Assembly (NCBI GenBank): GCA_963855995.1
Contig: OY979725.1
Span: 12,070,383 to 12,134,382, forward strand
Source of the DNA: Muricea muricata
Lineage: Eukaryota; Cnidaria; Anthozoa; Malacalcyonacea; Plexauridae
Reading direction: 5' to 3'
DNA: 64,000 nucleotides
Shown in pieces: positions 1-12,900 of this stretch. Position 1 is the first letter of the stretch. Each line of letters begins with the position of its first letter. A model generated the notes under the pieces. The model saw nothing but the letters and a program-made list of their open reading frames with translations. It did not search any database and was not told the DNA's origin. Position numbers and translations under genes: made by a program.

Positions 1-3000
1 TCACAGTATCACCCAGCTCAGAAAAGAAATACACTAATTTTAATTTTTCTATGTTCTTAAAGTGGTTTTTAGCAACACTGTCTTATCAGGAGGCATTGGC
101 TCTTACCTCACCAGCAGTTGTTAATATTCTCTCATCTTCTTCTGGTAAGAATTGGTTCTTTCATGGTGTGATATGATGTGGTACCATTTGGTATGATATG
201 GTGTGGTATTGTGCTTTGTGTGGTATGGTATGGTGTGGTGTGGTATGGTTTCATTAATAATGATGATGTGGTGTGATATGGTGGGATATGTTATAGTATG
301 GTATAGTAGTGTCATTGTATTGTATGGTAGGGTTGTATAGTATATATAATTATATAGTATGATATGGTGTGGTCACTGAGCTATGGTATGATGTGGTATG
401 GTTAGGTATGCTTGGGTGTGGTAAAGTGTGAACTTCACATTTATATTTTCTCTCATTTACATTCCAGGTTTATTCACCCTTATTTTAGCTGCAATTTTTC
501 AAAGTTCTCAAACTGATAGATTTTCATATTCAAAATTACTAGCCGTTTTTATCAGGTAAATAACTCAGGACTGCTATAGGCTATTGAAAATTAAAGTTAC
601 TGTGAGAACCACTGTTGGCATTAAGCAGTTTTCATGACAGATTCATTCATGATGATATTGCATGAGAGTTGATCAAGGATGAGCACTTCTGAAATACTCT
701 GAAAATTTATTGTATTTTGTTTGATATTCAGCATTTCAGGAATAGCGCTGGTCACTTTTTCTGACTCACATCAAACAAAAGGAGGAGTTAATTATGGTGC
801 TTTATTCTCGTTAGTTGGTGCTATTCTGTAAGTAATCTACCAGTATATACATAGAGGATATTACACGGCGGTGCGAAGATATGAATTTTATCTTCGAGTG
901 GTTAAAACAATATTTTACGAACGAGCGCGGCGAGTGAGTAAAATATTGTTTTCACCACGAGAAGATAAAATTCATATCTTCGCACCGCCGTGTAATGTTC
1001 TGTTTATTATATAGTTGTAAACAATTTAAGACCCAAGTCAGTAATATTAATTTTCGATCAATAATGCTAAAAACATGGCTTTATTTCAATATTATTTAAG
1101 CTAAAACAATACCTGTTCATCATTTTAGTGTTTTCTTGTATTATTTCCATTTTTTCGGCACAAACATGTAGTTTTTTTCTTTAAACAAAGGTGAAAATAT
1201 GTTCGCTGCTCTTACAAATATCGCCATTTTGAAAATACAAAATTATTGGCGGGAAATGATCACGTGATCGATATCTTCACTAGTGAAGATATGGAAAATA
1301 TCTTACGGTGTATTTTCAGTATCTTACTGTCAACTATATAATAAAGATGTTTTTCTAATTTTTTGCCTTTTGTGACACTTGTATCTCGATTTTTATCAAA
1401 ACTTCTAAAGTTACTCAATTTTTTACTAAATTTAATATTCTAACTTATTGTAACCAATTCAGATACTCCTGTTACCTTGTTCTTTTAAAACTTAAAATAC
1501 CCAACGAAGAACAAATGGATATTGCTACGTTCTTTGGTACGTAGTGCATTGAAACATAATTCATATAAAGCTTTAAGACTGTTAGTAATGTTGCGAAGAG
1601 GAAAGGGGTCTAAAATTGCCAATGTTGGTTGTGCAGTGAAATGTACATGAAAGATATACATATACTTATGCTCTTTTAAGCAAAGTTCGACATTCTGAGT
1701 GTCAATTGCATAACATATATATCATTCAGGGTACATGTAGTATATATATATAATATATATCTTTTGTGTGCCTTCATTTAAAGTCTATCAACATTAACTG
1801 AGTTAAGTTATTCATTTCATTAGGTTTTGTTGGGTTGTTTAACATTATATTCCTGTGGCCTGGTTTTTGTCTTCTTCATGCGACGAATATTGAAGCATTT
1901 GAGTTGCCTAGGGATTGGCAAATCTGGTGTTCCTTGCTAGTAAATGCACTCTTTGGAACTGTCGTGTCTGAATATTTATGGTTGTGGTAGGTGTTTAGAT
2001 GTCTCTTTCCAATTGCCCAGGCGTCCTTTGGAGGTCCTTGTGAGTGGATAGGCTCCTGCTTGAGGTCCATCTCAAATCAGCTCACCAAAAATTCTAATGA
2101 AATCTGTTATGATTTATTAGGGGATGCTATTTGACATCATCTCTGTCTGCTACTTTAGCACTGGGTATGGTTATGCCACTAACAATGTTGACTGATATTA
2201 TCAGAGGAAGGGTGAGTAAACGCTTCACCTAGGACAGAAAAATAATGTCTCTTCCTGGTTATAATACAATTTAATAGAACATTTATTTGAGTGGTACTGA
2301 TAAGCTGGAGGTAAGAGCCCTGAGTCACATCCTGTCTGAGCCAAGCACATTCGCATCCTCACTAGTCTACTCACAGCTGATTTGGTTTGGCTATAATTAA
2401 CCAAAGTAAACAAAACTAAGGAAGTTCCTTGTACATTTGCATGGTGAATATCAAATTAAAATATAATTTTGTGGAAACACCATGTAAGCGATAATAATAC
2501 ATGTAGAAAAATCACATAATTATGCGATAATAATGCATGTGGAAACACTATGTGTGTGATAATAAACTTACGTGGTATTTCCACAAAATTATATTAATTT
2601 AAAACCAAGGAAGTAAAAAAGTAAGTTAACCCAACCAAACCAATCTTGTAATTCCTGACAAGCAGGGGCGTGGCCAAGAAACCATTTCCCGTGTCCAAGA
2701 AAATTTTTTTCAAAACGTTGAAAACCGGGTAGAAAATTGTTGGGGGGGGGGTTATCTGAAAGTGAAAGAAGACCAGTTTTGGAATTTATAGCCAAATTAA
2801 GTGATTATTTGCATTTCCAATCTAATGGAAATAAATTACTGAAAAAGTCATTTCTATTTTCTATCAACTTGATGGACTCGTAAATTATTCCTGCCCAAAC
2901 ATCCTGAATGGAGGAACCCCTATTTTTCAGAATTTCAGGAACCCTATAAAGAATTTTAAATTTCCCCAATGGGGATCTTGCCCGACACCCCTTAAATGAG

Positions 3001-3339
3001 CTTGCACCCCCCCCCCCCCAAAGTCAGGGCCCTGGCTATGCCCCTGCTGACAAGTAAATAATTAAGTAAATTTATTTTGTTACTGGCTAACACTAAATTT
3101 GTATGATTAGGAAATTTATGCTGACCCTTAGTTGTTGTTAGGAAAATAATTTCTCATTCGTCTCTTTGTAGGTCCAACTTTCATTTATGTTCATCACTGG
3201 TTCAGTTCCAGTTTTTTTGTCATTTTTTGTAATAACATATTTATGTCACTACGAGAACTGGGATCCAGTTAGAACTGTATTCATCTCGCTCTATCAGCGC
3301 TGTTGTAGACGACAGCGACCAATTTCTGTGCCCACCTGA
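1..3339 (+). CDS. SLC35F5: SLC35F5-like solute carrier, 3' part of gene (7 exons, 5' end outside window)
   Basis: This is the C-terminal half of a multi-pass transporter of the drug/metabolite transporter superfamily; SLC35F5 is an orphan member whose substrate is unknown. I read the exons as <1-144, 468-555, 732-827, 1463-1536, 1824-1986, 2121-2211 and 3172-3339 (stop TGA 3337-3339). All introns are GT-AG and the phases run 1,2,2,1,2,0 without conflict. Recognisable family stretches are WFLATLSYQEAL then VVNILSSSSG across the first junction, LFTLILAA, GFVGLFNIIFLWPGF, GTVVSEYLWLW, CYLTSSLSATLALG, and the terminal segment PVFLSFFVITYLCHYENWDP followed by a short basic tail. The exon at 1463-1536 (LYSCYLVLLK, then ATFFG) was found by phase matching. 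Introns hold MITEs. The 3' UTR is not delimited; an ATTAAA lies near 3418. The family call is from recognised sequence; transport of any given solute is not shown. Confidence 0.92.
150..420. repeat. Low-complexity TATGGTGTGG-type repeat
   Basis: Imprecise tandem runs of TATGG and TGTGG make up most of the first intron visible in the SLC35F5 gene. The run is purine/T-biased on the + strand. An apparent ORF on the opposite strand here is just the translated repeat (Tyr/His/Thr-rich). Confidence 0.8.
868..1345. mobile_element. MITE with long hairpin in SLC35F5 intron
   Basis: A near-perfect inverted repeat occupies about 870-998, with arms beginning TTACACGGCGGTGCGAAG and ending in the complement. 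The central loop reads ACGAGCGCGGCGAGTGAG. A second, outer relation links TTATTATATAGTTG near 1007 with CAACTATATAATAAA near 1329, so the element probably runs to about 1345. The right part also contains a short dyad, TTCACTAGTGAA. There is no coding capacity. Boundaries and target duplication were not resolved. Confidence 0.7.
2450..2601. repeat. Inverted-repeat element with ATAATTTTGTGGAAACAC termini
   Basis: Imperfect arms at about 2450-2488 and 2567-2601 are complementary and surround short direct repeats of GCGATAATAATGCATGTGG type. The terminal motif ATAATTTTGTGGAAACAC recurs at about 25681-25698, where a hammerhead-like core lies nearby, so the two belong to one family. It lies in the last SLC35F5 intron. 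Confidence 0.6.
2655..3054. mobile_element. hAT-type non-autonomous transposon with 8-bp target duplication
   Basis: The element spans 2663-3046 (384 bp). Its ends read CAGGGGCGTGGCCA and, at the other side, TGGCTATGCCCCTG, which are imperfect terminal inverted repeats. It is flanked by a perfect 8-bp direct repeat CTGACAAG at 2655-2662 and 3047-3054. CAGGGG termini with an 8-bp target duplication are the signature of the hAT superfamily. It contains a G-run and a C-run but no transposase. It sits in the final intron of SLC35F5. Confidence 0.88.
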
Positions 3340-3907
3340 CACATACTGGTGTAAATCTATGTATCATTGAGTGTAAATATACAATTCTAGTAAGTGTAAT
3401 GTCTTCTAATGATTGTAATTAAATTATTGATGTAATAATTGAATTCTCTAATGATATGTAATTGCATTATTATGTTTTTCTTAATTTGGCACAATGGTTT
3501 GGTAAAACACAACATCTAATTGTCATCTAATCTCTCATCCGATCTCTAAATCTACCTCTAACCTGTTTGACCCATGTACATTAAAAAATTATAGTGATTA
3601 AATTTAAATCTAATTTAATCCCTTGATGTAATCCCTATACCATAGATTAGATACTGTACAATATTTAATCTAAGATATTGTACAATATCTAATCTGTGCC
3701 CAAATGGTTGTGAATAACTGGATTGCAGTTAGGGTTGGATTAAGATTAAAGATCAGATTATGATGTTAATCAGCCGAAATTATTACCGCCTAGCATTCTG
3801 CGTTATTTCTGACGGCATATTGGAATAAGCGCGTCGGGTGTCTAACTTGAATAATGAATATTTTAAAATAAACTGCAAGAGAATCGACAACAAACTATTA
3901 TTGTCAA
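3340..3907. other. Intergenic region SLC35F5-CASD1, with a hairpin
   Basis: This 568-bp gap separates the SLC35F5 stop from the CASD1 start, both genes being on the + strand. It must hold the SLC35F5 3' UTR and the CASD1 promoter and 5' UTR. A strong imperfect palindrome at about 3644-3695 has arms AGATTAGATACTGTACAAT and its near-complement; surrounding ATTAAATCTAAT-type repeats suggest a small degraded MITE at about 3590-3770. I see no convincing TATA box. Confidence 0.6.
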
Positions 3908-6900
3908 ATGAATGGTTCGGTAAACCCGAAAGAGAGTGCCACTATGGATGTGCGTGTAATAATGCCCGTACAAGAGACAGAATCTGCGAGCAACACTGGC
4001 CATAACCCAGCTAAAGCTCCTGCAAAACTAGACGAAGCAAGGACATCTAAATCGGAAAGTTTCTGCAAACTGCTAGCTGTTTTTATAGTCCTAGTGTCCT
4101 TTGTATTTCACTTGCTACGTGGCGCCCAAGAGGGTATGTTTTTCACACACGATTAAATTTAAGTTTTCGAACTTTGTTGCATTTTAAGTGATATTAGACA
4201 GGGCCAATACTCAAGTGATTTGGCCATATTTGTTTCTTTATATTTTCTGGTCTAATATAACTTTATTTAGCTTTGAATGAAAGGATCCTTCTTTAAAAAA
4301 ATTCTCATAATATTGCCTCGTCCTGTTTAGTAATCAACTTAAATCAGAGTATGCAGGGCTAGGGCAAAATGTTAAATACTATACAAATAATGAATGCTCA
4401 TTCGTGCAATGGTAAGAATATTTTCATCAGGTAAAAGATGGACTGTTCCAGTTGATAAGGTCCCAGTTATTCAATAAAATTCCATCACTCCCACTGTGGC
4501 CCCATGTTCCTAGATTCCCCATTTAATGCGTGCAGAATGTCTGCGATAGTAACATTTTGAGTGATTGAAAGTCATGAAATCGTTCGTGCAACGGAAAAAA
4601 CTATTGCATAGTTCCATTGCACTTTTGTGAAAATAGAAGTTGCAAATAGCCAATTAAATCATGATAATGGTGTTATATAACAAGCTATATAAAACATACC
4701 GAGACTAAAAATCAGTGTTTTATTGTATTATAGTAATTCAAATAATTCAGTTGTGCAGGAAGCAAACAGATGTCAATAATTCAGAGTTGCAAAAAGCGTT
4801 CAAACTTCCTCCGGGCAAAATTTTCTAAGGTTGCAAACCTTCCTCAAAATGTTGTAAAGTTGGGCTTTACAAACTGAAAATCAGAATTAGTCTTGCAAAT
4901 GAATCACTATTTTTTTTTGGAGAGAAGGCATGTTTTCTGGAATGGATCATCATCTATTATTTTTTTGTTAGTTTAGTGTTTAGGATACATTATGTAGTGT
5001 GTTGACATGAAACCTTCCTCACTGACTGCCCATTTTGCAAACCTTCCTCACGGGTAATACCCGCATACCCGTGGCTTTTTTGCAACTCAGGTCAATATAT
5101 TATTTAGAGCAGCACAACAGTTTATGCCAAGTTTTAACACATAAAAATCTCCTCCTGAAGTCACTTTTAAGTGAAAAGCACTACACAAATATGCAAAGTT
5201 TTATTAGCAATTGCAATATTATAGCAATTGCCAAATTCTACTATGAATTACAAGAGTGGAATAGTCCTGTTTATTACTACTACGAGCGTAGGTGTAAGAA
5301 GTGCATGTTAATTGCTTGGATAGTATTCTATGAATAGAAGAACTATGACAACATGATCACTTTTTACAGGTAGCAACAGCTGCACACGTTTGTTAAGAAA
5401 AGGACAATGGAGAGAAGAATGGGGTGAAGAGTTCTGGCAACCATTTGGTTGTATGATGCATCGATATAACATGAAGTAATATAGTACAACAAATTGGTTA
5501 TAGTACAACATTCAATCATTTCTTTTAATCACTAAATAATTGTGCATTTTGCTTGCAGGAACATCAAGAAGTGTTTGCAGAACAGACCTCTGACATTTGT
5601 TGGTGACTCGAGATTACGGGATGTTTATAATTTGTTGGTGTACGAGCTTGTCGGAGCAAAAGATGAGGAGAATAAAAAAGCTGTATGTTTGCGTAAATGT
5701 GTACTTATCTGAAAAAGTAATTTGCAGGGCTGTAAAATATTTCTCCCTGTGAGCACAGTATAAAGATGACATATCATTCCTGTCAATATTCGAAATTTCA
5801 TTTTTACAAATCTTCAAGCACATACATGTAGCCAGTGTTAAAATTTCCTGTGACTGGTAAAAACTTTCCAGCGATCACCGCTTGTGTGCTCACCTAGTTT
5901 GTTCCACCATTGCAGGGTTTTTCCTTGAGCTATTTTTTTGTAAATAAGATAAAGTCCTAAAGAGCAAGTCCTGACATTGTATGTGACTATCATAAGTCTT
6001 TATTGTTTTCTGAAGTGGTTTTAAATGAAGCTATTTTGTTTTAATTTTCTGGTTTCCAACTTAAAAATAATGTCTATCCATGATGAATTTAACTCAAACA
6101 ATCACTTTGGCGAGAAGATTGAGTTTCAAAACTTACTTGAAGATTGAGTTCGAGGGCTGTTTTTTATTCATTCTTTTTTATTCAGCCATTTCCATCAACT
6201 GCAGGATTTTGGGTGATTATGTAATCAGACTGGGAGTTTGTGAACTGCATGACTGTACTTCTGAAATATCCACCACAAGGTGCTTACAATTTTATTTTCA
6301 TTTGATAGCACAGCAATTTATCATACACTGGAGAAGACAATGTGTCAATAGTAAGTTCTGACATTAATATCATAAACCCTTAAGTTAACTGTTATGAGGT
6401 CAGAAGTGTTTTAGAGATGTACTCATTCAGGGGTGGGGTCACACCCCACTGCAGTTTCCCCCCCCCCCTTCCCCAACAGAATGGTCATAGTATGTCCTCA
6501 AGAATGATATGATTTTTCAGATGTGATTTTTGTCTTTTTTGTAACTCCTAGAGCTTTTACTGGATGCCAGAAGTTAACTCATCAATGGAAAACTTATTTA
6601 AGCATTGGTTAAAGGTATAATTATTATAGTCTTCCTCTTGAATTTATAATCTTGCATTATTTTATTTTAGTAGAATCATACTAGCATACCAATCCAAACA
6701 CTGGAATTTAATTGGCTACTCCACTCGCTATCTATGGCTCGAAAGATAGCGAGTAGCAAAACAATTTTTTCTCGTTTTTTTCAATTCAAATTTTTTCAAT
6801 TCAAAATCAATTATAACAAGTATTAAAAATTAATTATAACAAGTATAAAAATCAATTATTTGTCACTGATTCTGCTGAAACAATTTGATTACTCACTCTC

Positions 6901-9900
6901 AATTTCTATGTGTTGACAGTTAATTTGAGCTTCTCCATCATCAACTGTAACCACATAGAAGCCCCAAGCTCATAATCTAATTGTTAACTTGATGTTCGAT
7001 TGAAGTTTTTTTTTCATTTTTCTAGCATTCAGTGGGCAGACCAAGTTTTATAATAGCTGGGGCTTCTCTGGTATGAAATTGCTTATTTTGCATGTACTTG
7101 CAAAAATAATATTATAATTTGCTTATTATTGGTACATTATTTGGTACACAATTGCTACAAATCGACCAATTATTACTAATGTATTACATTATCGATTTCT
7201 TGCAGTGGACTATAAAGAACAGAGTTGATGCTTTGCAAGAATATAACGGTACAAAGCACATTTAGTTCAATGTTCGTTCTCTCTGTTCTTTCAATTTTTA
7301 TGTACTACTATTTAAAACATTCAAAGAAGTGCTTTATCAGATATAAAAGATGAGCTCTGTCAGACAGTTGAGTGTTTGCTATCTGTTATTTAAGCACAAA
7401 CTCTGAGTGTTTTAAAGCGTTTAGAAAACGAATCGTCTTGTGAGTTCATTGGTGAATTCATTTCAAATTTAATGCTCGGAGAAATTGAAAGCTAAATTAA
7501 TACAAATTAAAATTGTGTAACTTTATTACATAAGTCATTGTGATTTCGTTTATGTTTTTTTCCTCGTGAATTATTAACTTGTTACTTGACTATCAATTCC
7601 AGCATCATGCAGAGCAGCTTGCTGCCTTTACTTGCTCTTGCTTCCATCCTCGCTTGTGGAAGTTAGGTAATATAATTTATCTTCTGTGTTGTAGAGAATT
7701 TCACTCGGGTCAAAGACGTGATGAATGCCCTGGGAACTGTCAATGATGGGGAATTTGAAAAAATGTTGAAAGCTTCAAAAGCTTTGAAAATTAAAGTGAA
7801 CAGAGACGCGTTTCCAAAATCGCCTGTTGTTGTGTGGAAAATGCAAGGTATATAGACACTTCCCAAATTTATTATGTGGGCATAAAAAACACTTCTTTTC
7901 AATAGGCTTCATACCCCGCCTCGATTTCAAGCTATTGTTTCGTGTGCACTCAAGCAAATTCGGGAAGTGTCTATTGATAAACAACTAACGTTGTCAGTGT
8001 AGGTAGTGCAGTTAATAGTGGACACGAAAGGTATAGGTTCTTTCAATACCTGAATACTAACTTCACTAACGTTGTCAGTGTAGGTAGTGCAGTTAATGGT
8101 GGACACGAAAGGTATAGGTTCTTTCAATACCGGAATACTAACTTCACTAACGTTGTCAGTGTAGATAGTGCAGTTAATAGGACACAAAAGGCATAGGTTC
8201 TTTCAATACCTGAAACGATAAAGTGGAAATCGACGTTTCGAGCTGGGCCGCAGCTAGAGCGTTAATTAGGGGGGGGGGGGGGGGTATATTCGTGACATAT
8301 AATTATTCATCTTCTGCCCGACGAGTTTCTTTTCAAATCAAGAGTTCAAACTCGTCGGGCAGAAGATGAATATATGAATATACATTACACCTCCTCCCAT
8401 CAACGTTCAAGGTACAGTACGGCCCTAGTTTCGAGCGAGGCCCTCGCTACTAACCTCCTAACGAAGCGCCTTCGTTCAAAACATCGTTTTTCACGTTATA
8501 TTTTCATGTCGTCAAAGAACCTGTACCTTTCGTGTACTATTGAGGACAAGGCCAGTGGAAAAGTCCACTCATGCTTCAGAAAAACAACTTTCCGTTTTCA
8601 TTTCCTTCTTTTTTTCAGAACCCGTTGACGAATCTCTGCTTAGTGCTGTCCGCAAATCTATTACGGTCCAGAAAATTAATAATTATAACAATTTGGCTGA
8701 GAAAGCCTTGTGAGTGTATTTGGCTTTTGAATTAAATCACTGTTTTATATAATGCACATCAAGCTAAATTTTAAACCACGTAACGAGAATTAGGTAGTCT
8801 TTTATGTTGTTTTCTAGATATAACACTTCAGTGAAAATTTTCAAACCAGCAATGTTGGTTAAAAATGCAGAACTTTCTTCAACCACTGATGGTCTGCATT
8901 ACGTCAACGAAGTTGTTCAGTGGGTTAGTATTATGTTTGGTATTTAACAATACTCGTCGAAGTGGTTTAGAATTATCATCTTCCTAGCTTAACGGGGGGG
9001 GGGGGGGGGGGGGAGAGATACTAAATGTTTTCACTTGGTAAGTTGCAATTCTTGCTCGCGCTTGACTGCCAACCCTCATCCTCGTTTGACCAGGACAAGA
9101 GAGTCAAAACAATTCTCAGCAAACTGTCGCTTCTCAATTCTCACCAGCTCTCACGTTTGACGAGGACACGAGAGTTGAGGAAACTGTCATAATTATACAA
9201 ACTCTTGCTTCTCGACTCTCATCAACCCTCATCCTGTTTTGACCGGGACAAGAGAGTTAAAAAAACTCTCACGCAAACTTTTACTTCAATTCTCATCATC
9301 TCCCATTCTCGTTTGACCAAGACAAGAATCTGAGGTGGGGAAGCCTTCGCTTCTCAATTCTTATCTTGGCTTAACCTGTCTTAAGCCTTGCGGCCTCGTT
9401 TTTACTGCGTTTCTGGAATGTATTCCTCCAAAGTTCACACTTTGAATTTTTCATTGTTTAGGAATTAGATATTTTGTTGAATCGTTTCTGTAATGCTTAC
9501 GTCCGACCAGCGGATGCAACATGCTGCGTGCCAAGGGAACATACCACGCAACTTCAGTATAATTCCTTCGCTGTTTTTGTCGCTTGGTAAGGTCCGCAGT
9601 CACTCTGCTATAATTAAAGTTACCTTTCATTAAGGCCGGCTCACACGGTGGGACGTAAAATAAAAACCATGATTACATTAACAATTACTCTTACATCGAA
9701 GGAACTAGACTCAGTCACATACTTAGATTACATACTCGGACTCATACGAAACATCACTTACTCGAATTACCGACCTGACCGCGTAGCGCAGTTGGCAGAG
9801 CTTTGGGCTGGCATTACGAAGGTCATAGGTTCGATTCCCGTCGTGGTCAGCCATCGCTCAGCTTACATACTATGAGTAACACCACAAACATCAAGGCTGT

Positions 9901-12900
9901 GACAATATTGTTGTAGGGTTACCATATATTTGACTTGTTCATAAAAAAAACTTTACAACTAAGCCTGATAATATAATACGGTTGTAACAGTGCATAAAAT
10001 CTGCAACCTGTAACGGTTATCTTATCTGTAACGGTTAAAAGATTTTGGAGCTGTTTGCTTCTTCATTTTCAGTACTCTGTTGTATTTGCTCATGTCCTAT
10101 TGTCGACGATGCCGATCCCAACAAGTTCAGGAACAAGGTTAGTAGTGCCTTGTATATTATTTGACGAATTGCAAAAAAAAAGATTATATTTGTGTGGTTG
10201 AAAAACTTATTACCGTTCTTAAGATGTGGAAAGTAACGGTGGTGAAAAGCAAAAGTCGTCTTGTCAATGGTTGTGGTCTGAGAGAACATTCTGTGTTCTC
10301 AAAGCTATGGCGAAGTTCACTTTAATCATGGCGTATTTTTATGTTTGTGATAGGTGAGATTGAGATGGGCAGTTAAAGATTGTTGTCCAATGCATTTTCT
10401 TTTGCTATTATTGGCTGGTTATTATTCACTATGTGCATTTGTCAGATTACAATTTCGCATAGTCAGTTGAGGAAAAAGTAGTGCCATTATATGTTAGGTG
10501 AATCACCAAGTTTCCGAGATTTCGGTAGAGATTACTGCACTCGGGGGTGACGTAAAGGGACACATCCGTGCCCGGAGAGGTGAGATAGGGGCGTACCTAC
10601 ACCATTCTCTTAAGAGGTGGTCCTCTACAGTCTTCGATTTACCGATCATATAAATTTTATTGGCAAGTCTCGTTTTCCCCCGACATCATCTCTGCTTTAC
10701 CAACAAGGTTTCTAGGGCGGGTGTGCCTCCTTTCCCCGCGTGCTAATCCCTCCCGGGAGGAGGGATTGAAGTTACTGTTGCGCATGCATTAATTTCTCGT
10801 TTTAAATTCTGCAGAACAAATATATTCATGAAAGAGCACAAGCAATACAGCAATGTAGTCCTGGTTATCGCGTTGATCGTTTTTCTCATTCTTGGTGCTT
10901 ATACTTGGACACCAGTTTCACAGGTAGAAATCACTGGCCTTTATATGGACTATTTTTCTCGATGTTCCTTGGCTGATAGCTCCTGTTAATACATAACTCG
11001 TGCAAACTTTAATTGTAACAAATAATTAACAATTTCCATTCTCTATAACAATTTTGTTTCTACAGATTTCATTTCTAAACCGCGATCAGTCTGATGAGTG
11101 GAAAGGTTGGGCACAATTGATGATTCTTCTGTATCATTACATCGGAGCCAGTAAGGTACTGAAATTTTCATAAACGGGACAGAATAACAGGCAACCAACA
11201 ACCTCCTATTTTAATGCGGTACCGGCCAGAATAATGGCGGAACAGCCGGTTTCTACTGGCCAGAAAATGCAAATGATGGGCTAGAACCTGCACAATGCCT
11301 AATGCGACGTGCGTTAGAACACAGACCTCAAAGGTTCCGACTCGAGTGGCCCTTGAATGGCCGAGATCTTGAGAACTCTTTGTATTCGTGTAAAGTAACT
11401 CATCTTTTCCTTTTCTCTTTCAGGTTCTTCCATTTTATCTATTCATTCGTCTTCTAGTGTCATCTTATCTTTTCATGTCGTCTTATGGACACTTCACATA
11501 TTTCTGGAAGAAAGGCGATTTTAGTCTTTACAGAGTATGCAACGTAAGGAATGTTTAAAAATTACAACTAATGCATGGGGACATGTCAACGCTGTTTTTA
11601 CTATCATTCTATCAAGCTGTTAGTTTTCGCTGTGTGCAGCTGCGAACTACATTAAGCAGGGGCTTCGGTGGTGTAGTGGTCGGACCACTCGCCTTTCGCC
11701 TCCAAGGTTTCGAGTTCGATCCCCAGTAAGGTGGACTTGAACCCACTCCTCATGTGAAATGAGTATAGTCAACGCTCTGCCTAAAATCGTGGGTTTTGCC
11801 CAGGTACTCCGGTTTCCTCTCACAGGGAATGTTGACAGGGTGGGATAGGTAATACGGGCCCAGAGTAATTGGCTCACGCCGTTGTGGTGAACCTGCCCTT
11901 GTTGCGAAGCTAAATAACTTCTCCTCTTTAGGTCGTGGTCCGTATGAATATTTTCGTTGTGATCTTATGTCTCGTCATGGGTCGCCCGTACCAGTTTTAC
12001 TACTTTGTCCCTCTTGTGACTTTCTGGTTCCTTGTTTTATATGTTCTACTTCTCGTCTATCCCAAAGTTACTGCAAAGTTAGTTGAAGGTACAGTAGGTA
12101 GCGGGTAATTCCGGGTGGAAGAGAATGTAATTTTGCATTAAATTTAGGGTAGAAAAAACTGTAGACAAAAAACTACTAAGAATGTAATTGCCAATGCAGC
12201 ATCGCACAAACTTTCCTGGGATTAGGCATTCTCTAGCAGTTATGTTGGTTGGTTTATATTCCAAGATTGTGTTTTTTTTTATGATTTTTAGGAGATCCAA
12301 GGTATATCACCTGGATTGGTGCGAAGCTTTGTGTGATGTTCGCGACAATATACGTAATTTGGAGCTCGCCTGTTGTATGTAGAATGATATTCTCCCAGTG
12401 GGCGATCAAGGAACTATTTGTAGATCAACAAGAGAACGTGAGAGAGTGGATATTCAGATCAAATTTAGATCGCTATGTAAGCGTGCAATAATATATTTAT
12501 ATCACAAAGCTCAATTTAGTATCTACCCCGTGCAAGCTGAATTATATGCCTGATCAAGGTGGGAATCGAACCTCCGACCTTTGCAATGCTAGCCCAATGC
12601 TCTGCTTACCGAGCTACGCACTCAGCTCGGTTCGAGTTCCACGTGATTCCATCGATATCCATGTAATAATGGTAGCTAGTATCGTAGTAACTTTAATCAA
12701 ACTCGCAAAAAGTTTACAACAATAAAAAATCAGCTAAACAAACAACAAGAGCATGGATAAAAAACAAAAATAACGCGAGTAAGAAAAGGGATAAGCAAAC
12801 AGACTCGAAGTCGCGAATTAGTGAAGTTATGATTTAAGTTGTCTGGTTATTATGTATTCAATAAGTGAAAAATAATATCCGTGGTGTTACTCTGATATTG

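Noticed and set aside
9780-9852. Functional tRNA gene
   Set aside because: The acceptor stem pairs, but the other stems have several mismatches and the sequence belongs to a dispersed SINE-like head; no 3' T-run terminator follows closely.
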